Part shown: positions 21,344 through 28,926 of the stretch, in pieces
Layout of the letters: every line of letters begins with the position of its first letter
Position numbering within the stretch: the first letter of the stretch is position 1
DNA from: a virus
DNA: 38,936 nucleotides
Virus record (IMG/VR): IMGVR_UViG_3300042400_000116
Coordinates: 1 to 38,936 of that record
Strand: one strand, 5' to 3'
Made by a program: the position numbers and the translations under genes
Notes under the pieces: generated by a model
The model's input: only the letters and a program-made list of their open reading frames with translations
What the model was told of the DNA's origin: nothing
The model's database searches: none

Positions 21344-22122
21344 GTACGTTAGCAATCACAGGAGATCAGTCCTACTGGTCACCGCAACAGATAGCAGCAC
21401 TAAAGCAGTTAGGACTAGCACAAGCCGAGCCAGCAGACCTTGGTTTCTTTTTCCACCAAGCCCAGCGAACAGGACTAGACCCTTTCGCTCGGCAGATTTA
21501 CATGATAAATCGTGGTGGGAAGTACGGAATACAAACCAGTATTGACGGCATGAGAATCATCGCTCAACGCTCAGGAGAATATGCTGGTCAAGCAGGTCCT
21601 TACTGGTGCGGAGATGATGGCGTGTGGAAAGATGTTTGGTTATCCAATACACCGCCTACTGCTGCGAAGGTTGGTGTATATCGTTCTGGATTCGCTGAAG
21701 CATTGTGGGCAGTCGCGCGCTTTGATTCTTACGCAGTTCCGAACAATCCAATCTGGAAAAAGATGCCAGACGTTATGCTTGCTAAATGCGCTGAGTCGTT
21801 AGCGATTCGCAAAGCGTTTCCAAATGACTTATCGGGTATTTATACAGATGAGGAAATGGGTCAAGCGGAAGTTGTAGTTCAGGAAGTAAAACTGAAGCCA
21901 GCGAAGGTTGATTTACAGATTGTTCCAAGCCAGCCTGATATCCAAGAAGGTGACGAGATTGACTGGCAAGGAATACTGTCACATGTAGTAAGCCTGACAG
22001 ATAAGGAACAAGTCAAGCAGGTATGGCAGGACAAGAAAGAAATACTTGATGTGAAAGTTCCTAATACTGATTCCACCTTGCGTGAACTGCTAATCAACAA
22101 GGTGTCATCATTCAATGTATAA
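21340..22122 (+). CDS. recT: RecT/Bet-family single-strand annealing protein
   Basis: The start is the ATG at 21340 after AAGGGGAAAG, giving 260 residues. Family features are LGFFFHQAQRTGLDPFARQIYMI near the N-terminus, GKYGIQTSIDGMRIIAQRSGEYAGQ, and the central KMPDVMLAKCAESLAIRKAFPNDLSGIYT-type stretch that defines RecT/Bet (Redbeta-like) proteins. It binds single-stranded DNA and anneals complementary strands in phage recombination and replication. Its partner exonuclease is encoded at 23530, with SSB at 27440 and RusA at 26229, forming a recombination module. Confidence 0.9.
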   Translation: MSTLAITGDQSYWSPQQIAALKQLGLAQAEPADLGFFFHQAQRTGLDPFARQIYMINRGGKYGIQTSIDGMRIIAQRSGEYAGQAGPYWCGDDGVWKDVWLSNTPPTAAKVGVYRSGFAEALWAVARFDSYAVPNNPIWKKMPDVMLAKCAESLAIRKAFPNDLSGIYTDEEMGQAEVVVQEVKLKPAKVDLQIVPSQPDIQEGDEIDWQGILSHVVSLTDKEQVKQVWQDKKEILDVKVPNTDSTLRELLINKVSSFNV

Positions 22123-22282
22123 GAGAGTAATCAATCCTTTGGTAGCAGACTTCATGGTCAAGGCTTCAAAGAACTTATTCAATGCTGTTCAAAGTGGCGA
22201 CCCTGAATTGGCTGAGGCGACTATGGTCAATCTCAGGGCGACACTTGATTCTTATATCCAAGCAATCAGAGAAGGGGAATAG
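22115..22282 (+). CDS. Small helical protein (55 aa), hypothetical
   Basis: A 55-residue frame overlapping the end of recT by 8 bases, with AAGGTG upstream within recT. It is almost wholly helical (ADFMVKASKNLFNAVQSGDPELAEATMVNLRATL). It ends with GAAGGGG, which serves as ribosome binding site for the next gene. Coupled translation with recT suggests a related role, otherwise unknown. Confidence 0.65.
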   Translation: MYKRVINPLVADFMVKASKNLFNAVQSGDPELAEATMVNLRATLDSYIQAIREGE

Positions 22283-22284
22283 AA

Positions 22285-22833
22285 ATGGAAATAGATATCT
22301 GCCATTGGTGCGAACAAGATATTGGGCGCGCTGATTCAAGTAGAGCATGGGTTGAAAGAGGCGGTGGAACTAATTGTGAATTCCACCCTGCTGCCTATGA
22401 CGCTAAAAGAATAAAGAAACTGAATGAAGATGGCGTACATCAAAATCTTTATGAAGTCCACGACATAGTTGCTAATCATTACTGGGCTACAAAGTTGAAG
22501 CCTACGCGAGTGGTCACGGCAAACATTGTTATCACATCATCTCGTTCGCGTGATACTTCTAGACAGGCTGCTGAAAAGTTTCTGCCTCGTTCTGGAACAG
22601 TACGCAAGCAAGTCTATGACCTTATCAAGCAAGCAGGTTATAGTGGCATGACTGATTTCGAGTTGGAAGCAATCATGAAAGGCAAACATCAAACAGTATC
22701 AGCGAGTAGGCGTTCGTTAGTCGTTGATGGCTGGCTTGTTGATTCTGGAAAGAAAAGAACTAACGCACAAGATAACGATTGTATTGTGTGGATAGAAAAA
22801 AGTGCCGCGTTCGTAGAAACGCTGTTCGCATGA
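22285..22833 (+). CDS. Winged-helix protein with N-terminal zinc motif (182 aa)
   Basis: The N-terminal 45 residues carry CHWCEQDIG and a later CEFH, a likely zinc site. The C-terminal part from about residue 105 (RSGTVRKQVYDLIKQAGYSGMTDFELEAIMKGKHQTVSASRRSLVVDGWLVDSG in several helices) has the pattern of a winged helix seen in actinophage and restriction-type proteins. It probably binds DNA. It lies within the recombination module between recT and the exonuclease. Confidence 0.7.
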   Translation: MEIDICHWCEQDIGRADSSRAWVERGGGTNCEFHPAAYDAKRIKKLNEDGVHQNLYEVHDIVANHYWATKLKPTRVVTANIVITSSRSRDTSRQAAEKFLPRSGTVRKQVYDLIKQAGYSGMTDFELEAIMKGKHQTVSASRRSLVVDGWLVDSGKKRTNAQDNDCIVWIEKSAAFVETLFA

Positions 22834-22925
22834 ACGAAAAGAAAATAGAACGCTGTAAATGCGGTAACTGGATATACATAGGGCAACCCTGCGCTGTGTG
22901 TGTAATTATGGAAGGAAAAAAATGA
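22830..22925 (+). CDS. Zinc-ribbon miniprotein (31 aa)
   Basis: A 31-residue frame coupled to both neighbours by ATGA overlaps. It contains CKCGNW and CAVC, enough for one zinc ion. The ribosome binding site of the next gene (GGAAGG) lies in its 3' end. Function unknown; it is one of several zinc miniproteins in the early region. Confidence 0.62.
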   Translation: MNEKKIERCKCGNWIYIGQPCAVCVIMEGKK

Positions 22926-23266
22926 TAACTCCAGAGAAAGTTGAAACAAGACTATACGAACTGAGCAAAGAGATTGACGTTGCTCATGAGGAATTAGTCA
23001 AAGCGGAACGCGCGTTCCACACTAACAAGGCTGTATTTGAAGTAGCGACAGCAAGAGCGCGACTGACAATCGGTCAAAGCAATATGAAACTCCGTGTCGG
23101 TGACGTTGCTGATAGGGCATTAGTTCAATGTGAACAGGAGTGGACAGACTTAATGATTGCTGAGGCTATGGTCAAAGCAGCGAGAGCGAACTCAAATCGT
23201 GTTCGCACTCAGGTTGATATCGCGCGTTCAATCGGAACGAGCGTTCGAGCAGCACTAGATATCTAA
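22922..23266 (+). CDS. Coiled-coil protein (114 aa) in the recombination module
   Basis: The ATG at 22922 follows GGAAGG by 6 bases. The protein is helical throughout, with long Glu/Lys/Ala segments (about residues 5-45 and 60-110, EEWTDLMIAEAMVKAARANSNRVRTQVD-like), consistent with a dimeric coiled coil. Similar small helical proteins commonly lie beside recT and exonuclease genes in phages. Its function is not known. Confidence 0.68.
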   Translation: MITPEKVETRLYELSKEIDVAHEELVKAERAFHTNKAVFEVATARARLTIGQSNMKLRVGDVADRALVQCEQEWTDLMIAEAMVKAARANSNRVRTQVDIARSIGTSVRAALDI

Positions 23267-23282
23267 GAAAAGGAGAAGGGTA

Positions 23283-23546
23283 ATGAACGCAGGTGAGTTA
23301 AGAAACATCATCGCTGAAGCCAGCGATAAAGAAAAATACATTTGCTTTCTATGGGAAAAAAGCGAAGCAGACGAAAAATGTATAGAGCAAGAAGCAAAAC
23401 CACTCACAGATGATGAGTGGGAAGATGTAATCAATCACATGAATAATGATGATGGATTATGGCAATCGTTATACGAAGCGATTGATTACTATGTCAATCG
23501 TAAAATTGAACTAAGAGAAAAGGGTAAAGATGTCAGTAGTTCATGA
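23283..23546 (+). CDS. Small acidic protein (87 aa), hypothetical
   Basis: The 87-residue protein has a good ribosome binding site (AAGGAGAAGGG). It is acidic and helical, with KYICFLWEKSEADEKC and DDEWEDVINHMNNDDGLWQSL. Its end overlaps the exonuclease start by 17 bases. No family is recognised. Confidence 0.7.
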   Translation: MNAGELRNIIAEASDKEKYICFLWEKSEADEKCIEQEAKPLTDDEWEDVINHMNNDDGLWQSLYEAIDYYVNRKIELREKGKDVSSS

Positions 23547-24471
23547 GTTAATCAAAACTGTTACGGCTTCTAGCAAGAAAAGTGCTAGGTCGCAACAAGT
23601 TCAAATCGGACCGAGCGAATTAGGCGGTTGCCGAAAACGAATCTGGTTGAAACTTAACGGGCAACAGCGCGTTAATCATGACACGCTTTCGCTCGCAGCA
23701 ATTATGGGTACAGCAATTCATACTCATTTGTATGAAGTATTCAAGGCACAAGACCCACACGAACTGCGCTTCCTACTTGAACATGAGTTTGAGTTTGAGG
23801 GAATCAAGGGTCACGTTGATATGTATGACTCTGAAAATGCTGAAGTCATTGACTGGAAAACCACCAAGAAAAGTGGGCTTACTTATTTTCCATCAAAGGG
23901 GCAACGCTGGCAGGTTCAGGTCTATGGATATCTAATGGCAAAGAACGGCTACGAAGTTAAGAACGTAACGCTCGTTGCTATTCCTCGTGACGGAAATGAA
24001 AACGACGTCGTGTTTCATACCGAGCCTTACGATGAAGCAATCGCGCTAGAAGCATTAGCAAATCTAGCGGAAATCAAAACCATGACTGAAGCCCCTGCGC
24101 CTGAAAAAGATAAATGGTTCTGTAAAGATTATTGCGGATACTACGACCCTACAGGTGAAGTTGGTTGTCCTTCACGCCCAAAAGCAGAAGCGGAAAGCGC
24201 AGTTATTGAAGATGAAGAAGCGCGTTCCGCAGCACGAAATTATCTTCAAGTAGTTTCAGAGATTGATGAACTATCAAAAATCAAAGAATCATTGAAGGGA
24301 GTCCTAGAAGGCGTGAGCGGTATAACGCCAGAAGGAATTAAAGTAGCGTGGTCGGAAGTGGCAGGTCGTAAAACTCTTGACGCAGACCACGTTGCTTATT
24401 TCTTTGAAAAACACGGAGAGGCATTACCAATGAAAATAGGAAATCCGACTAGAAGACTGTCGGTTAAATAG
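23530..24471 (+). CDS. Cas4/RecB-like PD-(D/E)XK exonuclease with iron-sulfur cysteines
   Basis: The 313-residue protein has the RecB-type nuclease motifs: His64 in GTAIHTH, Asp97 in GHVDMYD, D108-x-K110 in VIDWKTTKK, and QxxxY in QRWQVQVYGYL. Cys34 in GGCRKR together with Cys198, Cys202 and Cys213 (FCKDYCGYY...GC) fits the Cas4/AddB-type 4Fe-4S site. It is the likely 5' exonuclease partner of RecT, resecting ends before annealing. The C-terminal 90 residues are helical and may bind partners. It overlaps the replication gene by one base. Confidence 0.85.
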   Translation: MSVVHELIKTVTASSKKSARSQQVQIGPSELGGCRKRIWLKLNGQQRVNHDTLSLAAIMGTAIHTHLYEVFKAQDPHELRFLLEHEFEFEGIKGHVDMYDSENAEVIDWKTTKKSGLTYFPSKGQRWQVQVYGYLMAKNGYEVKNVTLVAIPRDGNENDVVFHTEPYDEAIALEALANLAEIKTMTEAPAPEKDKWFCKDYCGYYDPTGEVGCPSRPKAEAESAVIEDEEARSAARNYLQVVSEIDELSKIKESLKGVLEGVSGITPEGIKVAWSEVAGRKTLDADHVAYFFEKHGEALPMKIGNPTRRLSVK

Positions 24472-25277
24472 TGGGCTGGGTTAGATTAGATGATAATTAC
24501 TCAGACCACCCAAAAGTAATCGGACTAAGTGATTCTGCTTTCCGCACTTACATAACTGCGTTGTGTTACGCAAACAGGCAACTTACTGATGGTTATATAC
24601 CGCAAGCGGTTTATGATCGTTGGGGAGTCAAAGGCGACTCAGTTGAACTGGTAGGTGCTGGATTGTGGGAACTCGCTCTTGAAGGTGGCTGGAACATTCG
24701 CAGTTATGATGAATACCAGCCACTCAAAGAGAAGGTTGAGGAAAAAAGAAATCAAGGGCGTGAACGTTTGCGTAAGTTCAGAGAAGGAAAACGAAACGCA
24801 AATGAAACGCTAACCCCAACCCAACCCAACCCAACCCAACCCAACCCAAGTAAAGATATAAAAGATAACTACTACCTAGCGGTTATTGATGATGAGGAAA
24901 GTCAATTAACACCTGCGCCTCGTGTCAGGACAGCGAAGGAAGCAGTTCTGAGGATTAGCGACAAACTTGACGAGGCTAGGCAGTCAGGCGTTAATGCTTG
25001 GAACTTATCTAAACTGGTTGAAACTGAATGGGATACGTTACACAAGAATAATGATATCGGTGGCTGTATAGCCTTGACTGCTTGGTATGTATCTGAATTA
25101 CAATCAAGGCAACTCACAAGCACCGAGATAGCGAGAATCGGGCAGATGACAAAACGATTCGGCAGGATAGCGTTACTTTCTATTGACGAGGCTGCTTCTA
25201 AAGATTTAGACGACCTAGTCAGTTACGCTTTCCGCGTGGCTCAAAGAATGTACGCAGACAAGAAGGCGAATAACTGA
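24471..25277 (+). CDS. Replication initiation-like protein with winged-helix N-terminus
   Basis: A 268-residue protein from a GTG overlapping the exonuclease stop. The N-terminal 95 residues (MGWVRLDDNYSDHPKVIGLSD start, then FRTYITALCYANRQLTDGYIPQAVY) match the winged-helix domain of many phage replication initiators. A linker around residues 116-127 is encoded by a pentanucleotide tandem repeat. The C-terminal helical part may bind a helicase loader or helicase, as DnaD- or O-type proteins do. No DNA polymerase or helicase is seen in the genome, so replication would rely on host enzymes. Confidence 0.72.
   Translation: MGWVRLDDNYSDHPKVIGLSDSAFRTYITALCYANRQLTDGYIPQAVYDRWGVKGDSVELVGAGLWELALEGGWNIRSYDEYQPLKEKVEEKRNQGRERLRKFREGKRNANETLTPTQPNPTQPNPSKDIKDNYYLAVIDDEESQLTPAPRVRTAKEAVLRISDKLDEARQSGVNAWNLSKLVETEWDTLHKNNDIGGCIALTAWYVSELQSRQLTSTEIARIGQMTKRFGRIALLSIDEAASKDLDDLVSYAFRVAQRMYADKKANN
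24815..24849 (+). repeat. Pentanucleotide tandem repeat (CCCAA)7 in the replication gene
   Basis: Seven perfect copies of CCCAA lie inside the coding sequence and encode a Thr-Gln-Pro-Asn-Pro linker. Five is not a multiple of three, so gain or loss of a unit would shift the frame and truncate the C-terminal half of the protein. Confidence 0.97.
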
Positions 25278-25471
25278 TGAAGGTATATGGGTACGAAATC
25301 CCTGAGGGTACTGAGAGCATGTCTTGTATTTACTCTTGCGGATTTCTACTCGTATGGCTTCAAGGCGAAGGTGCTGGGGCTGGAAATGCGATGTTGGAAC
25401 ATTACATGGAAGACCATAAGCCACCGCTACCTACTTTAGAAGACTGGATATCAAGTGAAGGGGAAAGATAA
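25277..25471 (+). CDS. Small protein (64 aa), hypothetical
   Basis: This 64-residue frame starts one base before the end of the replication gene. It contains CIYSCGFLLVWLQG and, later, EHYMEDHKPPLP, which could give a Cys2His2-type metal site (Cys-x3-Cys...His-x5-His). It is coupled to the next gene by a one-base overlap. Function unknown. Confidence 0.66.
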   Translation: MKVYGYEIPEGTESMSCIYSCGFLLVWLQGEGAGAGNAMLEHYMEDHKPPLPTLEDWISSEGER

Positions 25472-25779
25472 TGAACATAGAAAATCATTGCGGAACGAAA
25501 CGCTGTCCTTGTACACATACCGAGGGTTGCGATAGAGGTTGGATTTGGTATACTTATGAACACGTTGAACTAAAATCAACGCGTGGTGGCGAACATCTTG
25601 AAGTTCGTAAAACCTATGAGGCAGTCAAACCATGCCATATCTGCGACCCAGACCGAGCGGAAATATTCGCTACATCATCAAGCAAAACGGAACTAGACCA
25701 GCGACTACAAGCGAGGTCAACACACAACCGTATCAAACACTACGACAATGACGAGGAATCAAAGACTCGAACTCTGTGA
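25471..25779 (+). CDS. Zinc-binding protein (102 aa), hypothetical
   Basis: The N-terminus holds NHCGTKRCPCTHTEGCDRGW, and a later CHIC (about residue 55) completes a likely two-part zinc site resembling a DnaJ-type zinc finger or ribbon. The C-terminal 40 residues are charged and helical. The ribosome binding site is AAGGGG. It is part of the string of zinc proteins in the early operon, without known function. Confidence 0.68.
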   Translation: MNIENHCGTKRCPCTHTEGCDRGWIWYTYEHVELKSTRGGEHLEVRKTYEAVKPCHICDPDRAEIFATSSSKTELDQRLQARSTHNRIKHYDNDEESKTRTL

Positions 25780-25788
25780 GGTGCTTAA

Positions 25789-26229
25789 ATGAGCAATACG
25801 AAACAAGGCGTAGGAACCCCTAAGACAAAAGCAAAAGTATGGCGCGTAAGGTTATTCGCTGTCGTTTATTTCGCGGCTCTAATAACCCTTGTAGCCCCTA
25901 TTACGCCCCTTGTAAATCCACCGCTAGAGCCAGCCCAAGCGCAGGTTATTGAAATGGATTACAAGGCGTACGCAAGTGCGATGGGTAAAGAAGAATACAA
26001 CTGGGGAACTGAGCAGTTTGAATGCCTAGATTACATCTGGACAAAAGAATCACATTGGAATCCACTAGCGGATAACCCCCATAGTTCCGCTTATGGAATT
26101 GCTCAGATGTTGGGCGAAGACTCGCGTAACGGATATGAGCAAGTTCGTAACGGATTGCGGTATATTGAACATCGTTACGGAAATCCCTGTAACGCGAAAG
26201 CATTCTGGGATAGGAAAAACTGGTACTGA
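25789..26229 (+). CDS. Secreted lytic transglycosylase-like protein
   Basis: The 146-residue protein has a basic N-terminus, a hydrophobic stretch at about residues 21-43 and an AQA site near residue 52, which form a signal peptide or anchor. The rest is a lysozyme-fold domain typical of actinobacterial transglycosylases: ECLDYIWTKESHWNP with Glu87 as likely catalytic acid, SSAYGIAQML, then LRYIEHRYGNPCNA. It would cleave glycan strands outside the membrane. It lies among replication genes and far from the lysis cassette, so it is unlikely to be the main lysin. Confidence 0.8.
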   Translation: MSNTKQGVGTPKTKAKVWRVRLFAVVYFAALITLVAPITPLVNPPLEPAQAQVIEMDYKAYASAMGKEEYNWGTEQFECLDYIWTKESHWNPLADNPHSSAYGIAQMLGEDSRNGYEQVRNGLRYIEHRYGNPCNAKAFWDRKNWY

Positions 26230-26609
26230 TGAATAAGTTCTTTGTGCGTGGTAAACCTGTACCACAGGGAAGCCTGAAGTTCATTCAGGGTCGCCCGATA
26301 CATGTGCGCGCACAAGACTTAGCATTATGGCGAGCAGATATCGCACGAAACGCAGAACAAGCAGGTTACAAACGCGTAACTGGTGGCGTTTCAGTCGAAC
26401 TGATGTTCGTATTTCAACCGCCCAAGACAGTAAAAAGAATCGCGCCTTGGGTGAAGCCTGATTTAGATAAACTGATTCGGGCAGTTTTAGATGGATTAAC
26501 TGACGTCGCTTATGAAGATGATTGTCAGGTAGTTCAAATCAAAGCAAGCAAATCATACGGGCAAAATGCTGGCGTATGGATAGGGGTAGAATCGTTATGG
26601 ACACAGTAA
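26229..26609 (+). CDS. rusA: RusA-family Holliday junction resolvase
   Basis: The 126-residue protein has the RusA layout: FFVRGKPVPQGSLKF at the N-terminus and the acidic catalytic region KPDLDKLIRAVLDGL with Asp78 and Asp80, then YEDDCQVV with Asp97/Asp98. RusA resolves Holliday and branched junctions as a dimer, which would finish recombination intermediates and clear branched DNA before packaging. It overlaps its neighbours by 1 and 13 bases. Confidence 0.88.
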   Translation: MNKFFVRGKPVPQGSLKFIQGRPIHVRAQDLALWRADIARNAEQAGYKRVTGGVSVELMFVFQPPKTVKRIAPWVKPDLDKLIRAVLDGLTDVAYEDDCQVVQIKASKSYGQNAGVWIGVESLWTQ

Positions 26610-27112
26610 AGTTACTTAAAGAAACACTTTCAGATTATCCGCGTATATGGCAATACAACAGAACAATGATTGACAAGTCTGGCAAGACACAGAAGTTTCA
26701 ATTGGAAAAAGGTTCGCTTGAAAATGTGATTGACTTTCAGGCTTGGGTTATCAAGTCTAGTTATCGCGTATGTGACGCTACTGGAATTGAATTACCTACT
26801 CATGTTAGACAAACTGAGGGTGGACCATGCCCTGTCGTTATGTCACGACTTGATTGGTTGATTAAGAATTGGGATAGGCTGGCGTTAAAGAATCGCGCGC
26901 TCGCTAAGAGTTTGAATACCGAACTCGTTAGATGGCATGGCAGAATCGGTATCGGGCAATTCCAGACACACACTTATGCCTACCACGCCGAACTCACTTG
27001 TAAAAGATGTTCTAATTACACCGTAGTCAGTCGCGTGGATACTTTCATTTGCGTCAATGTCAAGTGTCAAGACCCGATTGGTAAGGAGTGGTTTTCGTGG
27101 CGAGCCAGTTGA
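26597..27112 (+). CDS. Zinc-binding early protein (171 aa), hypothetical
   Basis: The start is ATG 26597, with AGGGG upstream; a longer frame beginning at 26522 would overlap rusA deeply. The N-terminal part is helical (MDTVKLLKETLSDYPRIWQYN), and the C-terminal part has a zinc ribbon made of CKRC and CVNVKC (about residues 138-160). Similar proteins occur in actinophages near RusA and SSB genes. Its function is not known. Confidence 0.68.
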   Translation: MDTVKLLKETLSDYPRIWQYNRTMIDKSGKTQKFQLEKGSLENVIDFQAWVIKSSYRVCDATGIELPTHVRQTEGGPCPVVMSRLDWLIKNWDRLALKNRALAKSLNTELVRWHGRIGIGQFQTHTYAYHAELTCKRCSNYTVVSRVDTFICVNVKCQDPIGKEWFSWRAS

Positions 27113-27447
27113 ACCAGTTACGAGAGATAGTTTACGCACGCTGTAAAGGATACTGCGAGAAGTGTGGAAATTCCCTTCCTGAATCGTGGGCTTTACATCA
27201 TAGGAAGTTGAAGTCACGCGGTGGAAAAGATGAAGTTTCCAATTTCGTAGCGTTACATCATGAGTGTCACAATTTAGGAACTCTCAGCGTTCACTTGAAT
27301 CCTGAGAAGGCTGAGGAAAAAGGACTCATGGTGGGAAGTTGGCAAAATCCTTGGGAGTGTCCTTTAACGCTTCCAGACGGAACATACGTTATGCTTGACA
27401 ATGAAGGCAATTACAAATATCTAGAAAGGAAGGCAAACAATGGCTAA
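27097..27447 (+). CDS. HNH endonuclease
   Basis: I place the start at GTG 27097, because AAGGAG (27083-27088) is 8 bases upstream, giving 116 residues. The core is CEKCG, LHHRKLKSRGGKDEVSNFVALHHECHN, a classic HNH motif with zinc-binding cysteines. HNH proteins cut DNA; in phages they can be homing enzymes or packaging helpers. Here the gene is far from the terminase and lies inside the replication operon, with no intron visible near it. It overlaps the SSB gene by eight bases. Confidence 0.85.
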   Translation: MASQLNQLREIVYARCKGYCEKCGNSLPESWALHHRKLKSRGGKDEVSNFVALHHECHNLGTLSVHLNPEKAEEKGLMVGSWQNPWECPLTLPDGTYVMLDNEGNYKYLERKANNG

Positions 27448-27835
27448 CGAACCAATGATTACTGTTACAGGAAACTTAGGTGCTGACCCTGAGTTTAAGA
27501 AAACTCCCAAAGGAACATCTGTTACATCTTTCAGTATTGCTAATACGCCGCGAAAGCAAACTAATGGTGAATGGGCTGACGGCGAAGTTACATGGTTCCG
27601 CGTATTCGTTTGGAACTTTGAGGCTGCTGGAACAGCACTAGCATTAAAGAAAGGCGACAAGGTAATAGTTACAGGTCGCTTCCAAGTTTCAAACTTCACA
27701 GATAAAGACGGAAACGAACGCAGGTCATTAGAAATCAATGCTGATGGCGTCGGCGTAGTGCCACGCTTCGCACCTGAACCTATCGCTAAGGTTGATACTC
27801 GTTCAGATGAAGAGCCTGTTGATTTCCCTTGGTAA
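27440..27835 (+). CDS. ssb: Single-stranded DNA-binding protein
   Basis: This 131-residue protein is a bacterial-type SSB: ITVTGNLGADPEF at the N-terminus, VTSFSIANTPRK, TWFRVFVWNFEAAGTALALKKGDKVIVTGRF, forming the OB fold. It ends DFPW, a variant of the acidic C-terminal tail that recruits partners. The ribosome binding site is GGAAGG. It protects single strands during replication and recombination. Confidence 0.93.
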   Translation: MANEPMITVTGNLGADPEFKKTPKGTSVTSFSIANTPRKQTNGEWADGEVTWFRVFVWNFEAAGTALALKKGDKVIVTGRFQVSNFTDKDGNERRSLEINADGVGVVPRFAPEPIAKVDTRSDEEPVDFPW

Positions 27836-27848
27836 GTGAATTCATGTA

Positions 27849-27989
27849 ATGGAAAAGACATGGACATACAGAGAACTTGAACTGCGCGAAACAATCGCGT
27901 TAGAAATTGAAGCCATCGTGTTAGATAATTTGAACGCGCTTGGTATGAAAATGAAGGCTATTGAAATTGTGAGGCAATTAAGTGAATGA
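27849..27989 (+). CDS. Small helical protein (46 aa), hypothetical
   Basis: A 46-residue frame, overlapping the next gene by 8 bases. It is one or two amphipathic helices (RELELRETIALEIEAIVLDNLNALGMKMKAIEIVRQL). No ribosome binding site is visible, so translation would depend on the SSB gene 13 bases upstream. Function unknown. Confidence 0.58.
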   Translation: MEKTWTYRELELRETIALEIEAIVLDNLNALGMKMKAIEIVRQLSE

Positions 27990-28185
27990 AGAAAAGATAA
28001 TTGACTCAGAGGTATCGGCCATGCTTCTGGGCATAAGTACCAACAATCTCCGTCAGTTGGTACACCGCAAACAATTAGTGCCAGTTGGAAGGCAGAAAAG
28101 AAGGAGTCAATTCCTACTGGAAGAAGTGCTGGCACTAAAATCACAACGAGGCACAGAGGTAAACGCTAATACCGAAATGCCTTGA
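27982..28185 (+). CDS. MerR/excisionase-like HTH protein (67 aa)
   Basis: This GTG-started protein has a helix-turn-helix of the excisionase or HTH_17 kind: DSEVSAMLLGISTNNLRQLVHRKQLVPVGRQKRRSQFLLEEVLAL in consecutive helices and wing. It is a small DNA-binding regulator, or a recombination directionality factor, although no integrase is present. A strong hairpin follows before the ParB-like gene, so it may regulate the modification genes downstream. Confidence 0.75.
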   Translation: MNEEKIIDSEVSAMLLGISTNNLRQLVHRKQLVPVGRQKRRSQFLLEEVLALKSQRGTEVNANTEMP

Positions 28186-28203
28186 TGTGTTACTATCTGC
28201 CCA

Positions 28204-28265
28204 GCGAAGGCGACTTGCTCTGATTGCGTTACTACCCTTCCGCATGATGAGCGAGTTGCCTTCGC
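28204..28265 (+). promoter_or_regulatory. Long hairpin upstream of the base-modification cassette
   Basis: GCGAAGGCGACTTGC (28204-28218) pairs over all 15 positions (two wobbles) with GCGAGTTGCCTTCGC (28251-28265). The 32-base loop can form an inner TGCG/CGCA stem. It fills most of the 102-base gap before the ATG at 28288. Lack of a T-run argues against a simple terminator, so an RNA control element or DNA operator is likelier. Confidence 0.6.
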
Positions 28266-28287
28266 ACCAAAATTGAAAGAGGCAATC

Positions 28288-28926
28288 ATGGAAGCATTAT
28301 CAGTAGAGATTGATTCACTTAAAGAGTTCCCTAATAATCCACGCATGGGCAACGTCAAAGAGTTAATCGAATCGTTAAAGCACAACGGACAATACAAACC
28401 TATCGTTGTTCAAGAATCAACAGGATTTATTCTGGCTGGCAATCACTTATGGAAAGCAGCAAAAGAATTAGGCTGGACTGAAATATCAGCAGTTAAAATT
28501 GACGTAGATGATTTACAAGCAAAAAAGATAGTCGCAACCGATAATCGGTTAGCAGACCTTGGCGCTTACAATGAATCAGCGTTGCTTGAACTGCTTGGCG
28601 AAATTGATTTACAAGGAACAGGATATGTTCCACAAGACATTGATGATTTACTAGCGATGATTGAAGAAAAGCAAGTTCCAGAATGGAAAGTTGCTGGCGC
28701 AGAAGGCGTACATGAAAATGTTGCTATTCGCCCATCACTTGAAGAACGCGCTGATAAATACGCTGAGCGAACCATTCGCTTACTAATGGCTGAATATCCA
28801 AATCACCAATACATCTGGATTGTTGAACGCTTGTCAGAATTGCGCGATAAGTATGGTTCCGAAAGTAACGCTGATACAATTTTACAGGTCGTATCAGAAG
28901 TCACAGGGATTGAATTTCCAAAATGA
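28288..28926 (+). CDS. ParB/Srx-like nuclease-domain protein
   Basis: The ATG at 28288 follows GAAAGAGG, giving 212 residues. The N-terminal 110 residues form a ParB N-terminal-like domain: SLKEFPNNPRMGNVKELIESLKHNGQYKPIVV, then GFILAGNHLWKAAKELGW. In phages such domains occur with DNA-modifying enzymes. Comparative genomics of TET/JBP systems (Iyer and colleagues) links ParB-like proteins to base-oxidation cassettes. The C-terminal 100 residues are helical. It overlaps the next gene by four bases, consistent with a joint role. Confidence 0.82.
   Translation: MEALSVEIDSLKEFPNNPRMGNVKELIESLKHNGQYKPIVVQESTGFILAGNHLWKAAKELGWTEISAVKIDVDDLQAKKIVATDNRLADLGAYNESALLELLGEIDLQGTGYVPQDIDDLLAMIEEKQVPEWKVAGAEGVHENVAIRPSLEERADKYAERTIRLLMAEYPNHQYIWIVERLSELRDKYGSESNADTILQVVSEVTGIEFPK

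Noticed and set aside
27421-27894. 157-residue minus-strand reading frame
   Set aside because: It runs antisense to the SSB gene, whose identity is clear, and has no ribosome binding site.
28219-28265. Fourth hammerhead ribozyme near ATGATGAG at 28244
   Set aside because: There is no CTGANGA core with matching GAAAC and cleavage triplet; the region is a simple long hairpin.
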